Assembly (NCBI GenBank): GCA_018712405.1
Contig: DVHB01000044.1
Location: 1 to 36,966 of the forward strand
Length of the DNA: 36,966 nucleotides
Reading direction: 5' to 3'
From: Candidatus Coproplasma stercoripullorum
Lineage (GTDB): Bacteria; Bacillota; Clostridia; Christensenellales; Borkfalkiaceae
Below are positions 23,075 through 29,933 of this stretch, piece after piece. Below the pieces are notes generated by a model, which ran no database searches, was not told the origin of the DNA, and was given only the letters and a program-made list of their open reading frames with translations. The first letter of the stretch is position 1, and every line of letters begins with the position of its first letter. Made by a program: the position numbers and the translations under genes.

Positions 23075-23195
23075 AAACCCCGCATATGCGTCGCATAGCT
23101 GTGTTGCGTTTACGGGTGTGTTCGGTCATGTACGTCTGTGTACACTCCCTCACACCTTCCGCACGCGCCTTGCTCTGCTCGCATCTGCGTGGTTT
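23075..23195 (+). repeat. Long palindromic intergenic element, copy B
   Basis: The second copy of the element at 7067-7190, in the same orientation and again just after a plus-strand stop. The outer arms (23075-23090 with 23180-23195) pair at 14 of 16 positions. GGTGTG pairs with CACACC, and TGTAC (23129-23133) with GTACA (23140-23144) around GTCTGT. Arms differ from copy A by compensating changes, while unpaired landmarks CGGTCA, ACTCCCT and GCGCCTTG stay the same. Confidence 0.75.
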
Positions 23196-23236
23196 TATCG
23201 TTGCATATATTGTATAAATTTATTTAAAAAAAGTCT

Positions 23237-23267
23237 GCGGGCGGCGCAAAATTTTTGCGCCGCCCGC
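23237..23267. terminator. Bidirectional terminator between exporter and iscR-like genes
   Basis: GCGGGCGGCGCAAAA (23237-23251) pairs with TTTTTGCGCCGCCCGC (to 23267), a perfect stem of more than 12 bp between convergent genes. AT-only DNA of about 60 bases (about 23280-23345) follows up to the iscR-like stop. Confidence 0.75.
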
Positions 23268-23338
23268 GGCATTTTGATTTATCGTAATTATTAAAAAATT
23301 AAATTAAAATAAAATTGAAATTATTTTTTAATTAATTT

Positions 23339-23737
23339 TTATTTAATTAAATCGGATAATTTTTTTGAATTCAAAAAATTCATTATCACCTCGTCGAGCT
23401 CCTTCCATAAGGGCAGCGAGAGGCAGTTGGCGGCGTTTTCGCATGGTACGTCGGAATAGAGGCAGGAGACGGGCGCAAGCGGGCCCTCGGCCGCAACTAT
23501 TATCTCGCCGACAGTGCATTCGTCGGCAGATTTTGCAAGGCGGTAGCCGCCGCTCTTTCCGCGCGCGCTCAAAACAAGCCCCGCCTGCGAGAGGGGGCCC
23601 ATCACCGCCTCCAGATATTTTGCGCTCTCATGCTGGCGCTCGGCGATGTCGGTGAGCGAAATGTTTGTGCCGTCGTTATGTTGTGCAAGGTCTATCATAA
23701 CTTTAAGGGCGTTGCGCCCCTTCGTCGTTATCATCAT
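23339..23737 (-). CDS. Rrf2-family regulator, IscR-like
   Basis: A 132-aa winged-helix regulator. The N-terminal part has TTKGRNALKVMIDLA, the recognition region ISLTDIAERQHESAKYLEAV and SARGKSGGYRLAK, all typical of Rrf2 proteins. Three Cys residues at about 92, 99 and 105 (SCLYS, PCEN, NCLSL) match the spacing by which IscR binds a 2Fe-2S cluster. This argues for cluster sensing rather than cysteine sensing by CymR. Its ATG lies five bases after the nadA stop with no good ribosome site, so it is probably coupled to nadA, itself an Fe-S enzyme. A likely target is the nifS promoter at 27854, which carries an Rrf2-type inverted repeat. The longer ORF to 24148 is an artefact overlapping nadA. 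Confidence 0.9.
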   Translation of the reverse strand: MMITTKGRNALKVMIDLAQHNDGTNISLTDIAERQHESAKYLEAVMGPLSQAGLVLSARGKSGGYRLAKSADECTVGEIIVAAEGPLAPVSCLYSDVPCENAANCLSLPLWKELDEVIMNFLNSKKLSDLIK

Positions 23738-23742
23738 AATAA

Positions 23743-24657
23743 TCAGCCGCCGTATTCGATCATTTTGTCGATGCACTTCACCGCCGCAAGGCGCGTCTCT
23801 TCGTCCATAGTTATCTCTTCGCCGCCCTCGCCCTTCACGGCGTTGTAAACGTCGGCTAGGGTGGTTATCTTCATGTTGTGGCAGGCGAGGTCCTTGGAGA
23901 GGGGGTAGAACTTTTTGTTCGGGCATCTGAACTGAAGGTGCTCCACAATGGCGTTCTCCGTGCCTATTATAAATTCCTTTTTGTCCGATTTTTCTGCAAA
24001 GTCCATTATCCCCGTGGTTGAGCCGACGTAATCGGCGAGCTCGGTCACCTGCGGTCTGCATTCGGGGTGCACCAGAAACAGCGCGTCGGGGTGTGCCTCT
24101 TTGGCCTTTAAAACGTCGCCCCTCGTCATGCGAGCGTGGGTGGGGCACCCGCCCGAAACGAGCTCGAACGTCTTTTCGGGTATCTGCTTTTTAACGTATG
24201 TGCCAAGGTTTATGTCGGGTATGAACAGAATTTTATCTGTGGGGAGCGCTCTGCATATCTTCACCGCGCTAGACGAGGTAACGCACACGTCGCACACGGT
24301 CTTGAGTTCGGCCGTGGTGTTTACATAAGCCACCACCGTGTAGCCGGGCAGGCTCTCTTTAAGCTGCAAAATGAGCTCTTTGTCCATTTGTTCGGCCATG
24401 GGGCAGCCCGCGTCGGGGTTGGCGAGAATTACCTTTTTTTGCGGCGAAAGCATCTTCACCGTCTCCGCCATAAAGCGCACGCCGCACATAACTACCGTCG
24501 ACTGCGGCGCCGTCTTTGCCTTTACGGAGAGGGCGTAGCTGTCACCGGTGAAATCGGCCACTTCGCAGATAGCTTCGCTCATATAGCTGTGCGCAAGTAT
24601 GCAGACGTCGCGCTCCTTCTTTATACGCATTATTTCCTGCTGTAAATCTTTTAACAT
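23743..24657 (-). CDS. nadA: Quinolinate synthase A
   Basis: NadA condenses iminoaspartate with dihydroxyacetone phosphate to quinolinate, the precursor of NAD. The 304-aa product carries family motifs CILAHSYM near the start, VVMCGVRFMAET, LANPDAGCPMAEQ, VCVTSSSAVKI, SGGCPTHARM and VHPECRPQV. The three ligands of the oxygen-sensitive 4Fe-4S cluster are probably Cys85, Cys171 and Cys259. nadB and nadC, normally neighbours, are not here. GGAG precedes the ATG, and two hairpins (CCGCGCG-type and CCGCCGCAACGGCGG) lie in the leader. It is expressed from its own promoter, with an inverted repeat over the -35 box, and is followed by the IscR-like gene. Confidence 0.95.
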   Translation of the reverse strand: MLKDLQQEIMRIKKERDVCILAHSYMSEAICEVADFTGDSYALSVKAKTAPQSTVVMCGVRFMAETVKMLSPQKKVILANPDAGCPMAEQMDKELILQLKESLPGYTVVAYVNTTAELKTVCDVCVTSSSAVKICRALPTDKILFIPDINLGTYVKKQIPEKTFELVSGGCPTHARMTRGDVLKAKEAHPDALFLVHPECRPQVTELADYVGSTTGIMDFAEKSDKKEFIIGTENAIVEHLQFRCPNKKFYPLSKDLACHNMKITTLADVYNAVKGEGGEEITMDEETRLAAVKCIDKMIEYGG

Positions 24658-24750
24658 TTCAATCTCCGCATGCCGCCGTTGCGGCGGACTTTCTCCGTCG
24701 CGCGGATGTGCCGCGCGTGCAAAAAATTTAACTCCTATAAACGTACTATG

Positions 24751-24779
24751 ATTATATCATATACTTTTTACGCGGTCAA
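24751..24779 (-). promoter_or_regulatory. Promoter of nadA
   Basis: Minus-strand TTGACC (24774-24779), 17-base spacer, TATAAT (24751-24756). The leader to the nadA ATG is about 85 nt. Confidence 0.8.
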
Positions 24780-24797
24780 CAGTATTAGATAGTGTTG
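24777..24797. promoter_or_regulatory. Near-perfect 21-bp palindrome over the nadA -35 box
   Basis: CAACAGTAT-TAG-ATAGTGTTG pairs at eight of nine arm positions. It overlaps the -35 box, where a repressor would block transcription. In Firmicutes nad genes are often repressed by NiaR, but I cannot confirm that this site is a NiaR box. From 24798 to 24951 I see no gene. Confidence 0.5.
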
Positions 24798-24951
24798 CTT
24801 TCGGTAAATTTTAGCACGCGGCCGCGATGATCGGGCAGCGGCGCGTGCATGCTACCGTGCGCATCGGAGACAAAGGGGGGATAGTAAATTGTGCATACTG
24901 CATAAAATATAGATATTTGACAAATAAAACTTAACTTAAGTTAATATTTAA

Positions 24952-24980
24952 TTGACAAGCGGCGTTTTAATACCTATAAT
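24952..24980 (+). promoter_or_regulatory. Perfect promoter upstream of the lipoprotein leader RNA
   Basis: TTGACA (24952-24957), 17-base spacer, TATAAT (24975-24980). Upstream lies TTAACTTAAGTTAA, a perfect palindrome (24931-24944). TTAACT, TTAATA and the -35 TTGACA recur at 24931, 24941 and 24952, about one helical turn apart, which resembles Pho boxes. Confidence 0.85.
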
Positions 24981-24986
24981 GATTAT

Positions 24987-25144
24987 AGGATTTAAAAGTT
25001 CGCCGACGGGCGGCGGCGCCGTCCGCAAAAAAATTTACAAGGAGAAATTTGCCTATAAGTTAACGGTATGCATCTGACTTTTCATTAAAACCTTACGTTT
25101 AGCTGTAAACCCCCTTCGGTCTGTGCCGGAGGGGGTTTATTTTC
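24987..25144 (+). ncRNA. Structured, terminated leader or small RNA (about 158 nt)
   Basis: From the predicted transcript start to the terminator there is no convincing ORF but several helices. TTATAGG (about 24983-24989, at the very start) can pair with CCTATAA near 25052-25058 around a hairpin CGGGCGG/CCGTCCG. GTTTA-GCTG-TAAAC lies just before, and shares bases with, the terminator stem, so the two could compete. AAGGAG lies inside the first domain without a well-spaced ATG. It may be a free-standing small RNA or a leader controlling read-through into the lipoprotein gene at 25294, which lacks a strong promoter of its own. I do not recognise a known riboswitch. Confidence 0.45.
25107..25144 (+). 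terminator. Intrinsic terminator upstream of the lipoprotein gene
   Basis: AAACCCCCTTCGG (25107-25119), loop TCTGTG, CCGGAGGGGGTTT (25126-25138) followed by ATTTTC. It lies 150 bases before the lipoprotein ATG, not after a gene. Confidence 0.85.
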
Positions 25145-25293
25145 GGCGGAGTACGGCGCAGAATCTGCAGAAACTTGTGCCCTTCGGTACTGCCGATATA
25201 TTTATTACAAATTTTTTACGAAGTTGCGCGGAAGTTTGTTACAAGTTTGCGTTAGACTTAAATAGCTCAATAATTATTCGATGTGAGGACATT

Positions 25294-27732
25294 ATGCAAA
25301 ACAGTAAATTGTTAAAAATTCTTGCAGCAATAGCGGCCGTAGCGGCGCTTTCGGTTTCGTTTGCGGGCTGCAGCGCGCAGAACGGACTTTCGGCCTATGA
25401 AATAGCGGTTGAAAACGGCTTTACCGGCACCGAGGAGGAGTGGCTGGAATCGCTCGAGGGCGAAGACGGGAATGACGGACAGAATGGAGAGGACGGCGCA
25501 GGCATAGAGGATATTACCTACAGTTATGAATACAGCGCCGAAGACGGCTGCTATTATACGATAATCGTGTTCCATCTTACAGACGGAACAACCAAGGAAG
25601 TAAAGATCCCCGGCGGCGAAGGCAATGCCGACCAACCGTCTGAGAGTATATTTCTGAATAAGGCGGCGGAATATTCCACAGGTTATTCCGATGCCGACGG
25701 CGGTGTGGCCGAAATAGTGCAGTATAATGAAGATAACGACAAGCTGTATCTTGTAAACGGGCATACGGGTTCGGTCGATATCGTCAGCGTTGAGCTCTGC
25801 GGCGACGGCGAGCTGGAGACGAATTTTAACGAGGCGTCTGACCGCATAGATATGCGCACGCTTATCGGCGAAAACAGTGAAAGATTTGCCGAAGGCTTTG
25901 AATACGGCGACGTAACGAGCGTTGCCATAAATGCCGAACGCGACGTCATTGCGCTGGCCGTTCAGCACAGCGATTATGCGGAAAACGGCGCGATAGTCAT
26001 TCTCGACTATGACGGAAAGTTTGTAGCCGCATATGAGGCGGGCGTTCAGCCGGACATGGTGACCTTTGCGGGCGATATCGCGCTCAGTGCCAACGAGGGC
26101 GAACCCCGCGAGGGCTACGGCGAGGGTACGACCGATCCCATGGGCAGCGTCACCGCGGTCGACCTTTCGGCAGAGACGCCCGTTTCAAAGACGATAACGT
26201 TTGAAAGTTATGACGCGCGGCGCGATGAGCTTGTCGCCGGCAAAGTCCTTCTCAAAAAGGATACGGCCCCCTCGGTGGATCTGGAGCCCGAATATATAGC
26301 TGTCAGCGGCGGATATGCATATGTTGCCCTGCAGGAGGCCAACGCCATAGCAACGCTCGACCTTGAAACGCTTACATTTATAAGCGTGAAGGGCCTCGGT
26401 TTCAAGGACCACAGCGCCGAGGGCAACGGGCTGGACCTTCTTGAGGACGGCGCTGCCGACATTCAGACGCAGGATGTTTACGGCGTTTATATGCCCGACG
26501 GCCTTGCAACGTTTACTGCAGGAGGGAATACATATCTCGTCACCGCCAACGAGGGCGACGCCCGCGAGTGGGGCGATTATGCCGATATAGAGGAATATAT
26601 GATCGGCGGCACGGATGTGGATGTGCTTATAAATTCCGAGTTTGACGGGCTGGAAGACGGCAGGCACTACCTGCTCGGCGCGCGCTCGTTTTCGGTATGG
26701 GATGTCGAGGACATGAGCCTGGTATTCGACAGCGGGGACATGATAGAGAGCTATATTGCGGAGAGCGAGGAATATGCGCCTTATTTCAACTGCAGCAACG
26801 ACGACGTTGAACTCGACAGCCGCAGCAAGAAAAAGGGTCCGGAACCCGAGGCGGTGAACGTTCAGCAGATAGACGGCAAAATATATGCGTTCGTAGCGCT
26901 TGAGCGTCAGGGCGGCGTCATGATGTTCGATATAACCGATTTTGAAAACGTATCCGTCGTTTCGTATGCAAATTCGCGTGATTACAGCGGCGATATGCTC
27001 GGCGACGTTGCCCCAGAAAGTATTGATTTTATTTCGGCGGCTGACAGCCTTAACGGCAAAAATCTGCTTGTGGTCGCCAATGAAAACAGCGGCACGATAG
27101 CGCTGTATGCCATGGAGAACGAGGAAAAGACGTACACCATGCACTCCAATTTTACTGAAGCGCCTGAAGAGCCCGTCACTCCCGCAGACCACCTTATAAT
27201 CTGGTCGGTATTCGGCAACGGCGGTAAGGACGACGGCGCAACATCGAACGACTTTATCGCCATAAAGAACCCCACGGGAAGCGACGTCGATCTTACCGGA
27301 TTTACGGTGCGCTATTCGGCTGAGGGAGACGGCGAGCGCGTTTGGATTGAGATCCCGCTTGAAGGAACGCTTAAAGCGGGCGAAATGTTCGTCATTATAG
27401 GTAAAGATACGGGTAACAGCGCTCCCGCGATAGCCTTTGCCGAGGACGAATACAACATTAAAGTTGATGAGCTTGAAATTGACAACAAGCACTATTCTGT
27501 AGAACTTTGCGACGCTTCAGACAATACGGTGGATGCTCTCGGAGTGACCGATTCCGGTGAGGAAGAGTTCGGCGAGGGGACGCTTGTATCCGGCATCAAT
27601 AAGCACAGCGTTGTCGTGCGCGTGAACGACGGAGACTCCGGTGATAATTCAGCCGACTTTGAGGTCGTCGACTTTGACGATATCGAAAATGTTTCCGACT
27701 ACAAGCCCGTTGCCGGCGGAATGTCCGACTGA
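25294..27732 (+). CDS. Large cell-surface lipoprotein: choice-of-anchor I propeller plus lamin-tail domain
   Basis: An 812-aa exported protein. A lipoprotein signal peptide ends in SFAGC, so Cys26 should be lipid-anchored. Next is a Gly/Asp/Glu-rich collagen-like stretch (YEIAVENGFTGTEEEWLESL, then repeated GEDG/GNDGQNG), a stalk seen in surface proteins of gut Clostridia. Residues of about 130-620 match the choice-of-anchor I beta-propeller (NGHTGSVDIV, ANEGEPREGYGEG, VTANEGDAREWGDYADIEEY, GPEPEAVNV). The last 170 or so look like a lamin-tail domain (FIAIKNPTGSDVDLTGFTVRY). Some relatives are annotated as alkaline phosphatases, so a phosphate-related role is possible but unproven. GAGG precedes ATG 25294; the frame upstream to 25123 is leader. 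The protein is strongly acidic. Confidence 0.85.
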   Translation: MQNSKLLKILAAIAAVAALSVSFAGCSAQNGLSAYEIAVENGFTGTEEEWLESLEGEDGNDGQNGEDGAGIEDITYSYEYSAEDGCYYTIIVFHLTDGTTKEVKIPGGEGNADQPSESIFLNKAAEYSTGYSDADGGVAEIVQYNEDNDKLYLVNGHTGSVDIVSVELCGDGELETNFNEASDRIDMRTLIGENSERFAEGFEYGDVTSVAINAERDVIALAVQHSDYAENGAIVILDYDGKFVAAYEAGVQPDMVTFAGDIALSANEGEPREGYGEGTTDPMGSVTAVDLSAETPVSKTITFESYDARRDELVAGKVLLKKDTAPSVDLEPEYIAVSGGYAYVALQEANAIATLDLETLTFISVKGLGFKDHSAEGNGLDLLEDGAADIQTQDVYGVYMPDGLATFTAGGNTYLVTANEGDAREWGDYADIEEYMIGGTDVDVLINSEFDGLEDGRHYLLGARSFSVWDVEDMSLVFDSGDMIESYIAESEEYAPYFNCSNDDVELDSRSKKKGPEPEAVNVQQIDGKIYAFVALERQGGVMMFDITDFENVSVVSYANSRDYSGDMLGDVAPESIDFISAADSLNGKNLLVVANENSGTIALYAMENEEKTYTMHSNFTEAPEEPVTPADHLIIWSVFGNGGKDDGATSNDFIAIKNPTGSDVDLTGFTVRYSAEGDGERVWIEIPLEGTLKAGEMFVIIGKDTGNSAPAIAFAEDEYNIKVDELEIDNKHYSVELCDASDNTVDALGVTDSGEEEFGEGTLVSGINKHSVVVRVNDGDSGDNSADFEVVDFDDIENVSDYKPVAGGMSD

Positions 27733-27754
27733 TTTTAATTGAAAATGCGGAATG

Positions 27755-27784
27755 GGCGGCGGCGCGCGGTTGCGCGCCGCCGCC
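27755..27784 (+). terminator. GC hairpin after the lipoprotein gene
   Basis: GGCGGCGGCGCGC (27755-27767), loop GGTT, GCGCGCCGCCGCC (27772-27784), perfectly paired. No T-run follows directly; a run of seven T lies about 45 bases on. Confidence 0.55.
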
Positions 27785-27846
27785 ATGGCTTTATATGGCG
27801 GTAAATGCTGCAAAACTTTGCTCAAAAATTTTTTTAAAGTGGCTTT

Positions 27847-27869
27847 ATTCCTATTGACAAAATAGGAAT
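27847..27869. promoter_or_regulatory. Rrf2-type operator at the nifS promoter
   Basis: ATTCCTAT (27847-27854), seven bases, ATAGGAAT (27862-27869): perfect 8-bp arms enclosing the -35 box. Another half-site TAGGAATT is at 27901-27908. Inverted repeats of TTCCTAT type are known for Rrf2 regulators such as CymR and clostridial IscR. Confidence 0.7.
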
Positions 27870-27882
27870 TACTTTCTATAAT
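27854..27882 (+). promoter_or_regulatory. Promoter of the nifS-nifU operon
   Basis: TTGACA (27854-27859), 17-base spacer, TATAAT (27877-27882). The -35 box lies in the inverted repeat listed separately, so repressor binding would exclude RNA polymerase. Confidence 0.88.
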
Positions 27883-27957
27883 TATATCATACTAAATAAG
27901 TAGGAATTAAACATGCGCGCGGCGCGGAAGCCCGCGCGGTTTCAGAGGAAGAAATAA

Positions 27958-29160
27958 GTGGAAAACTTAAGTACTGTTTATGCAGACAACGCGGCCACGA
28001 CCGCGATGAGCAAGACGGCGATAGAGGCAATGCTGCCCTATCTCGATAAAATTTACGGCAACCCCTCGTCGCTCCACTCGGTGGGGCAGAGGGCAAAGGA
28101 GGCGCTGGAGGCGGCGCGCGCGGACGTTGCGTCCTGCCTGGGCGCGCAACCGAACGAAATTTACTTTACCTCCTGCGGCAGCGAGAGCGACAACCAGGCC
28201 ATCCGTTCTGCGGCGCATATCGGCGCGCAGAAGGGCAAAAAGCACATAATCTCCACCGCGTTCGAACACCACGCCGTGCTCCATACGCTTAAAAGACTGG
28301 AAAAAGAGGAGGGCTTTGAAGTTACTCTCCTCGACGTGCATTCAAACGGTGTTGTCACGGCCGACGAGGTAAAGGCGGCCATCCGCCCCGATACCTGCCT
28401 GGTGACTATAATGTTCGCCAACAACGAGATAGGTACCGTTCAGCCGATAGCGGAGATAGGCGCTGTCTGCCGTGAGGCAAAGGTGACATTCCACACCGAC
28501 GCAGTCCAGGCGGTGGGGCATATACCCGTAAACGTTGCCGAACAGAATATAGACATGCTCTCGCTCTCTGCGCACAAGTTCCACGGGCCCAAGGGCATAG
28601 GCGCCCTGTACTGCCGCAGGGGAGTAAGGCTGCTTCCCTTTATCGACGGCGGCGCGCAGGAGAGGGGCAAGCGCGCGGGCACCGAAAATATCGCGGAGAT
28701 AGCCGCCATGGCGGCGGCCCTCAAAGAGGCGTGCGCCAATATGGAGCAAAATTCGGCCAAACTCGTCAAGTTGCGCGACAGGATAATTTCCGGACTCACC
28801 CAAATACCCCACTCCAGGCTCAACGGCGATATGGCTCACCACCTGCCCGGAACGATAAATATGTGTTTCGAGGGCATAGAGGGCGAGGGGCTGCTTCTGC
28901 ACCTCGACGACAGGGGTATCTGCGCCTCGTCGGGCTCTGCCTGCACTTCGGGCTCGCTCGACCCTTCGCACGTTCTGCTCGCCATAGGCCTTCCCCACGA
29001 GGTTGCGCACGGTTCGCTTCGCCTCAGCCTCTCGGAATATAATACCGAGGAGGATGCGGACAGAATAATCAAGGCCGTGCCCGAGGTGGTGGAGTATCTT
29101 CGGAATATGTCACCCGTATGGAAAGAAATGGTGCGCGGCGAAAAGCCGTTTCTTCTTTAA
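27958..29160 (+). CDS. nifS: Cysteine desulfurase (NifS/IscS family)
   Basis: A PLP enzyme that takes sulfur from cysteine, giving alanine and a persulfide used to build Fe-S clusters. The 400-aa product has NAATT at the N-terminus, EHHAVLHTL with the PLP-stacking His, FANNEIGTVQPI, HTDAVQAVGHIPV, the PLP lysine Lys207 in SAHKFHGPKG, and the persulfide Cys329 in SSGSACTSG. The start is a GTG at 27958 with AGAGGA upstream; the next codons match the family N-terminus. nifU follows after 126 bases, and an Rrf2-type operator covers the promoter. Confidence 0.95.
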   Translation: MENLSTVYADNAATTAMSKTAIEAMLPYLDKIYGNPSSLHSVGQRAKEALEAARADVASCLGAQPNEIYFTSCGSESDNQAIRSAAHIGAQKGKKHIISTAFEHHAVLHTLKRLEKEEGFEVTLLDVHSNGVVTADEVKAAIRPDTCLVTIMFANNEIGTVQPIAEIGAVCREAKVTFHTDAVQAVGHIPVNVAEQNIDMLSLSAHKFHGPKGIGALYCRRGVRLLPFIDGGAQERGKRAGTENIAEIAAMAAALKEACANMEQNSAKLVKLRDRIISGLTQIPHSRLNGDMAHHLPGTINMCFEGIEGEGLLLHLDDRGICASSGSACTSGSLDPSHVLLAIGLPHEVAHGSLRLSLSEYNTEEDADRIIKAVPEVVEYLRNMSPVWKEMVRGEKPFLL

Positions 29161-29286
29161 AAATAGAAGGTTCAAAATCGCAAAACGGCAAATCGGGCGG
29201 CACATATGCCGCAATGAATGCAATTGTTATAAATAAAAAATAAAATTTACGGCGCCTTATGTGCGCGGCTTCAGAGGTGTTTGATT

Positions 29287-29721
29287 ATGGCATTATACAG
29301 CGAAAAGGTTATGGATCATTTCAGAAATCCCCGCAATGTGGGTGAAATTCCCGACGCCGACGGCATAGGCGAAGTGGGCAACGCGCGCTGCGGCGATATA
29401 ATGAAAATTTATCTCAAGATCAAGGACGGAATTATTGAGGACGTAAAGTTCAACACGTTCGGCTGCGGCAGCGCGATAGCTTCCAGCTCTATGGCCACCG
29501 AACTTATAAAGGGCAAGCCGCTCTCGCAGGCGCTCGAGCTTACCAACAAGGCCGTGGCAGAGGCGCTCGACGGACTTCCCGCGCACAAGATGCACTGCTC
29601 GGTGCTCGCCGAAGAGGCCATACGGGCGGCCATAAAGGACTATTACGATAAAAACGGCATAGAGTACGACAAGTCGCTCTTCCCCGAACCCGACGAAGAT
29701 GAGGAACTGCACGAGGACTGA
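29287..29721 (+). CDS. nifU: Fe-S cluster scaffold protein (NifU/IscU N-terminal type)
   Basis: Scaffold on which Fe-S clusters form before transfer to target enzymes. The 144-aa protein has the three conserved Cys residues, Cys35 (ARCGD, with the adjacent Asp37), Cys60 (FGCGSAIASSSM) and Cys104 (KMHCSVLAEEAI). YSEKVMDHFRNPRNVG at the N-terminus is typical. It ends in an acidic tail (EPDEDEELHED). ATG at 29287 has GAGGTG at good spacing; an in-frame TTG six bases earlier is too close to it. It follows nifS, and a strong terminator lies just beyond, so the pair is a closed unit without SufBCD or HscAB. Confidence 0.95.
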   Translation: MALYSEKVMDHFRNPRNVGEIPDADGIGEVGNARCGDIMKIYLKIKDGIIEDVKFNTFGCGSAIASSSMATELIKGKPLSQALELTNKAVAEALDGLPAHKMHCSVLAEEAIRAAIKDYYDKNGIEYDKSLFPEPDEDEELHED

Positions 29722-29740
29722 GCGTTAGGTTCTGAATATT

Positions 29741-29777
29741 AAATGCAATGCGGCCGGCGGCCGCATTGCATTTTTTT
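29741..29777 (+). terminator. Intrinsic terminator of nifS-nifU
   Basis: ATGCAATGCGGCC (29743-29755), loop GGC, GGCCGCATTGCAT (29759-29771), then TTTTTT. Perfect stem and T-run. Confidence 0.93.
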
Positions 29778-29898
29778 GCCCGCGGCGTGCATGTTCGGGG
29801 CTGCATATGGCCGAAAAATGTGTGATTTTTTCTGATTTTGCAAAAGGATTGAAAATGCGTGACATTTAGTCTGTGCGGATGTTCATGGCTCTCATTTG

Positions 29899-29927
29899 TT
29901 GACCTTTTTAACAATTTTTATTATAAT
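29899..29927 (+). promoter_or_regulatory. Promoter of tcdA with leaderless geometry
   Basis: TTGACC (29899-29904), 17-base spacer, TATAAT (29922-29927). The ATG at 29934 begins seven bases after the -10 box, which is where transcription should start. Confidence 0.82.
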
Positions 29928-29933
29928 ATAATC

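Noticed and set aside
23738-24148. N-terminal extension of the Rrf2 frame
   Set aside because: It lies inside nadA in another frame, is rich in Arg and Pro, and is not part of any Rrf2 protein.
24931-25144. 6S RNA or a known riboswitch as identity of the leader RNA
   Set aside because: It lacks the long bulged rod of 6S RNA and I find no core motif of TPP, cobalamin, glycine, purine, preQ1 or ZTP aptamers.
25123-25293. N-terminal extension of the lipoprotein frame
   Set aside because: It would run through the terminator region and place residues before a perfect lipoprotein signal peptide; GAGG precedes the ATG at 25294.
26185-27492. 435-codon open frame antisense to the lipoprotein gene
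   Set aside because: It is a shadow of the GAC/GAA-rich sense frame; no ribosome site or recognisable protein was seen.
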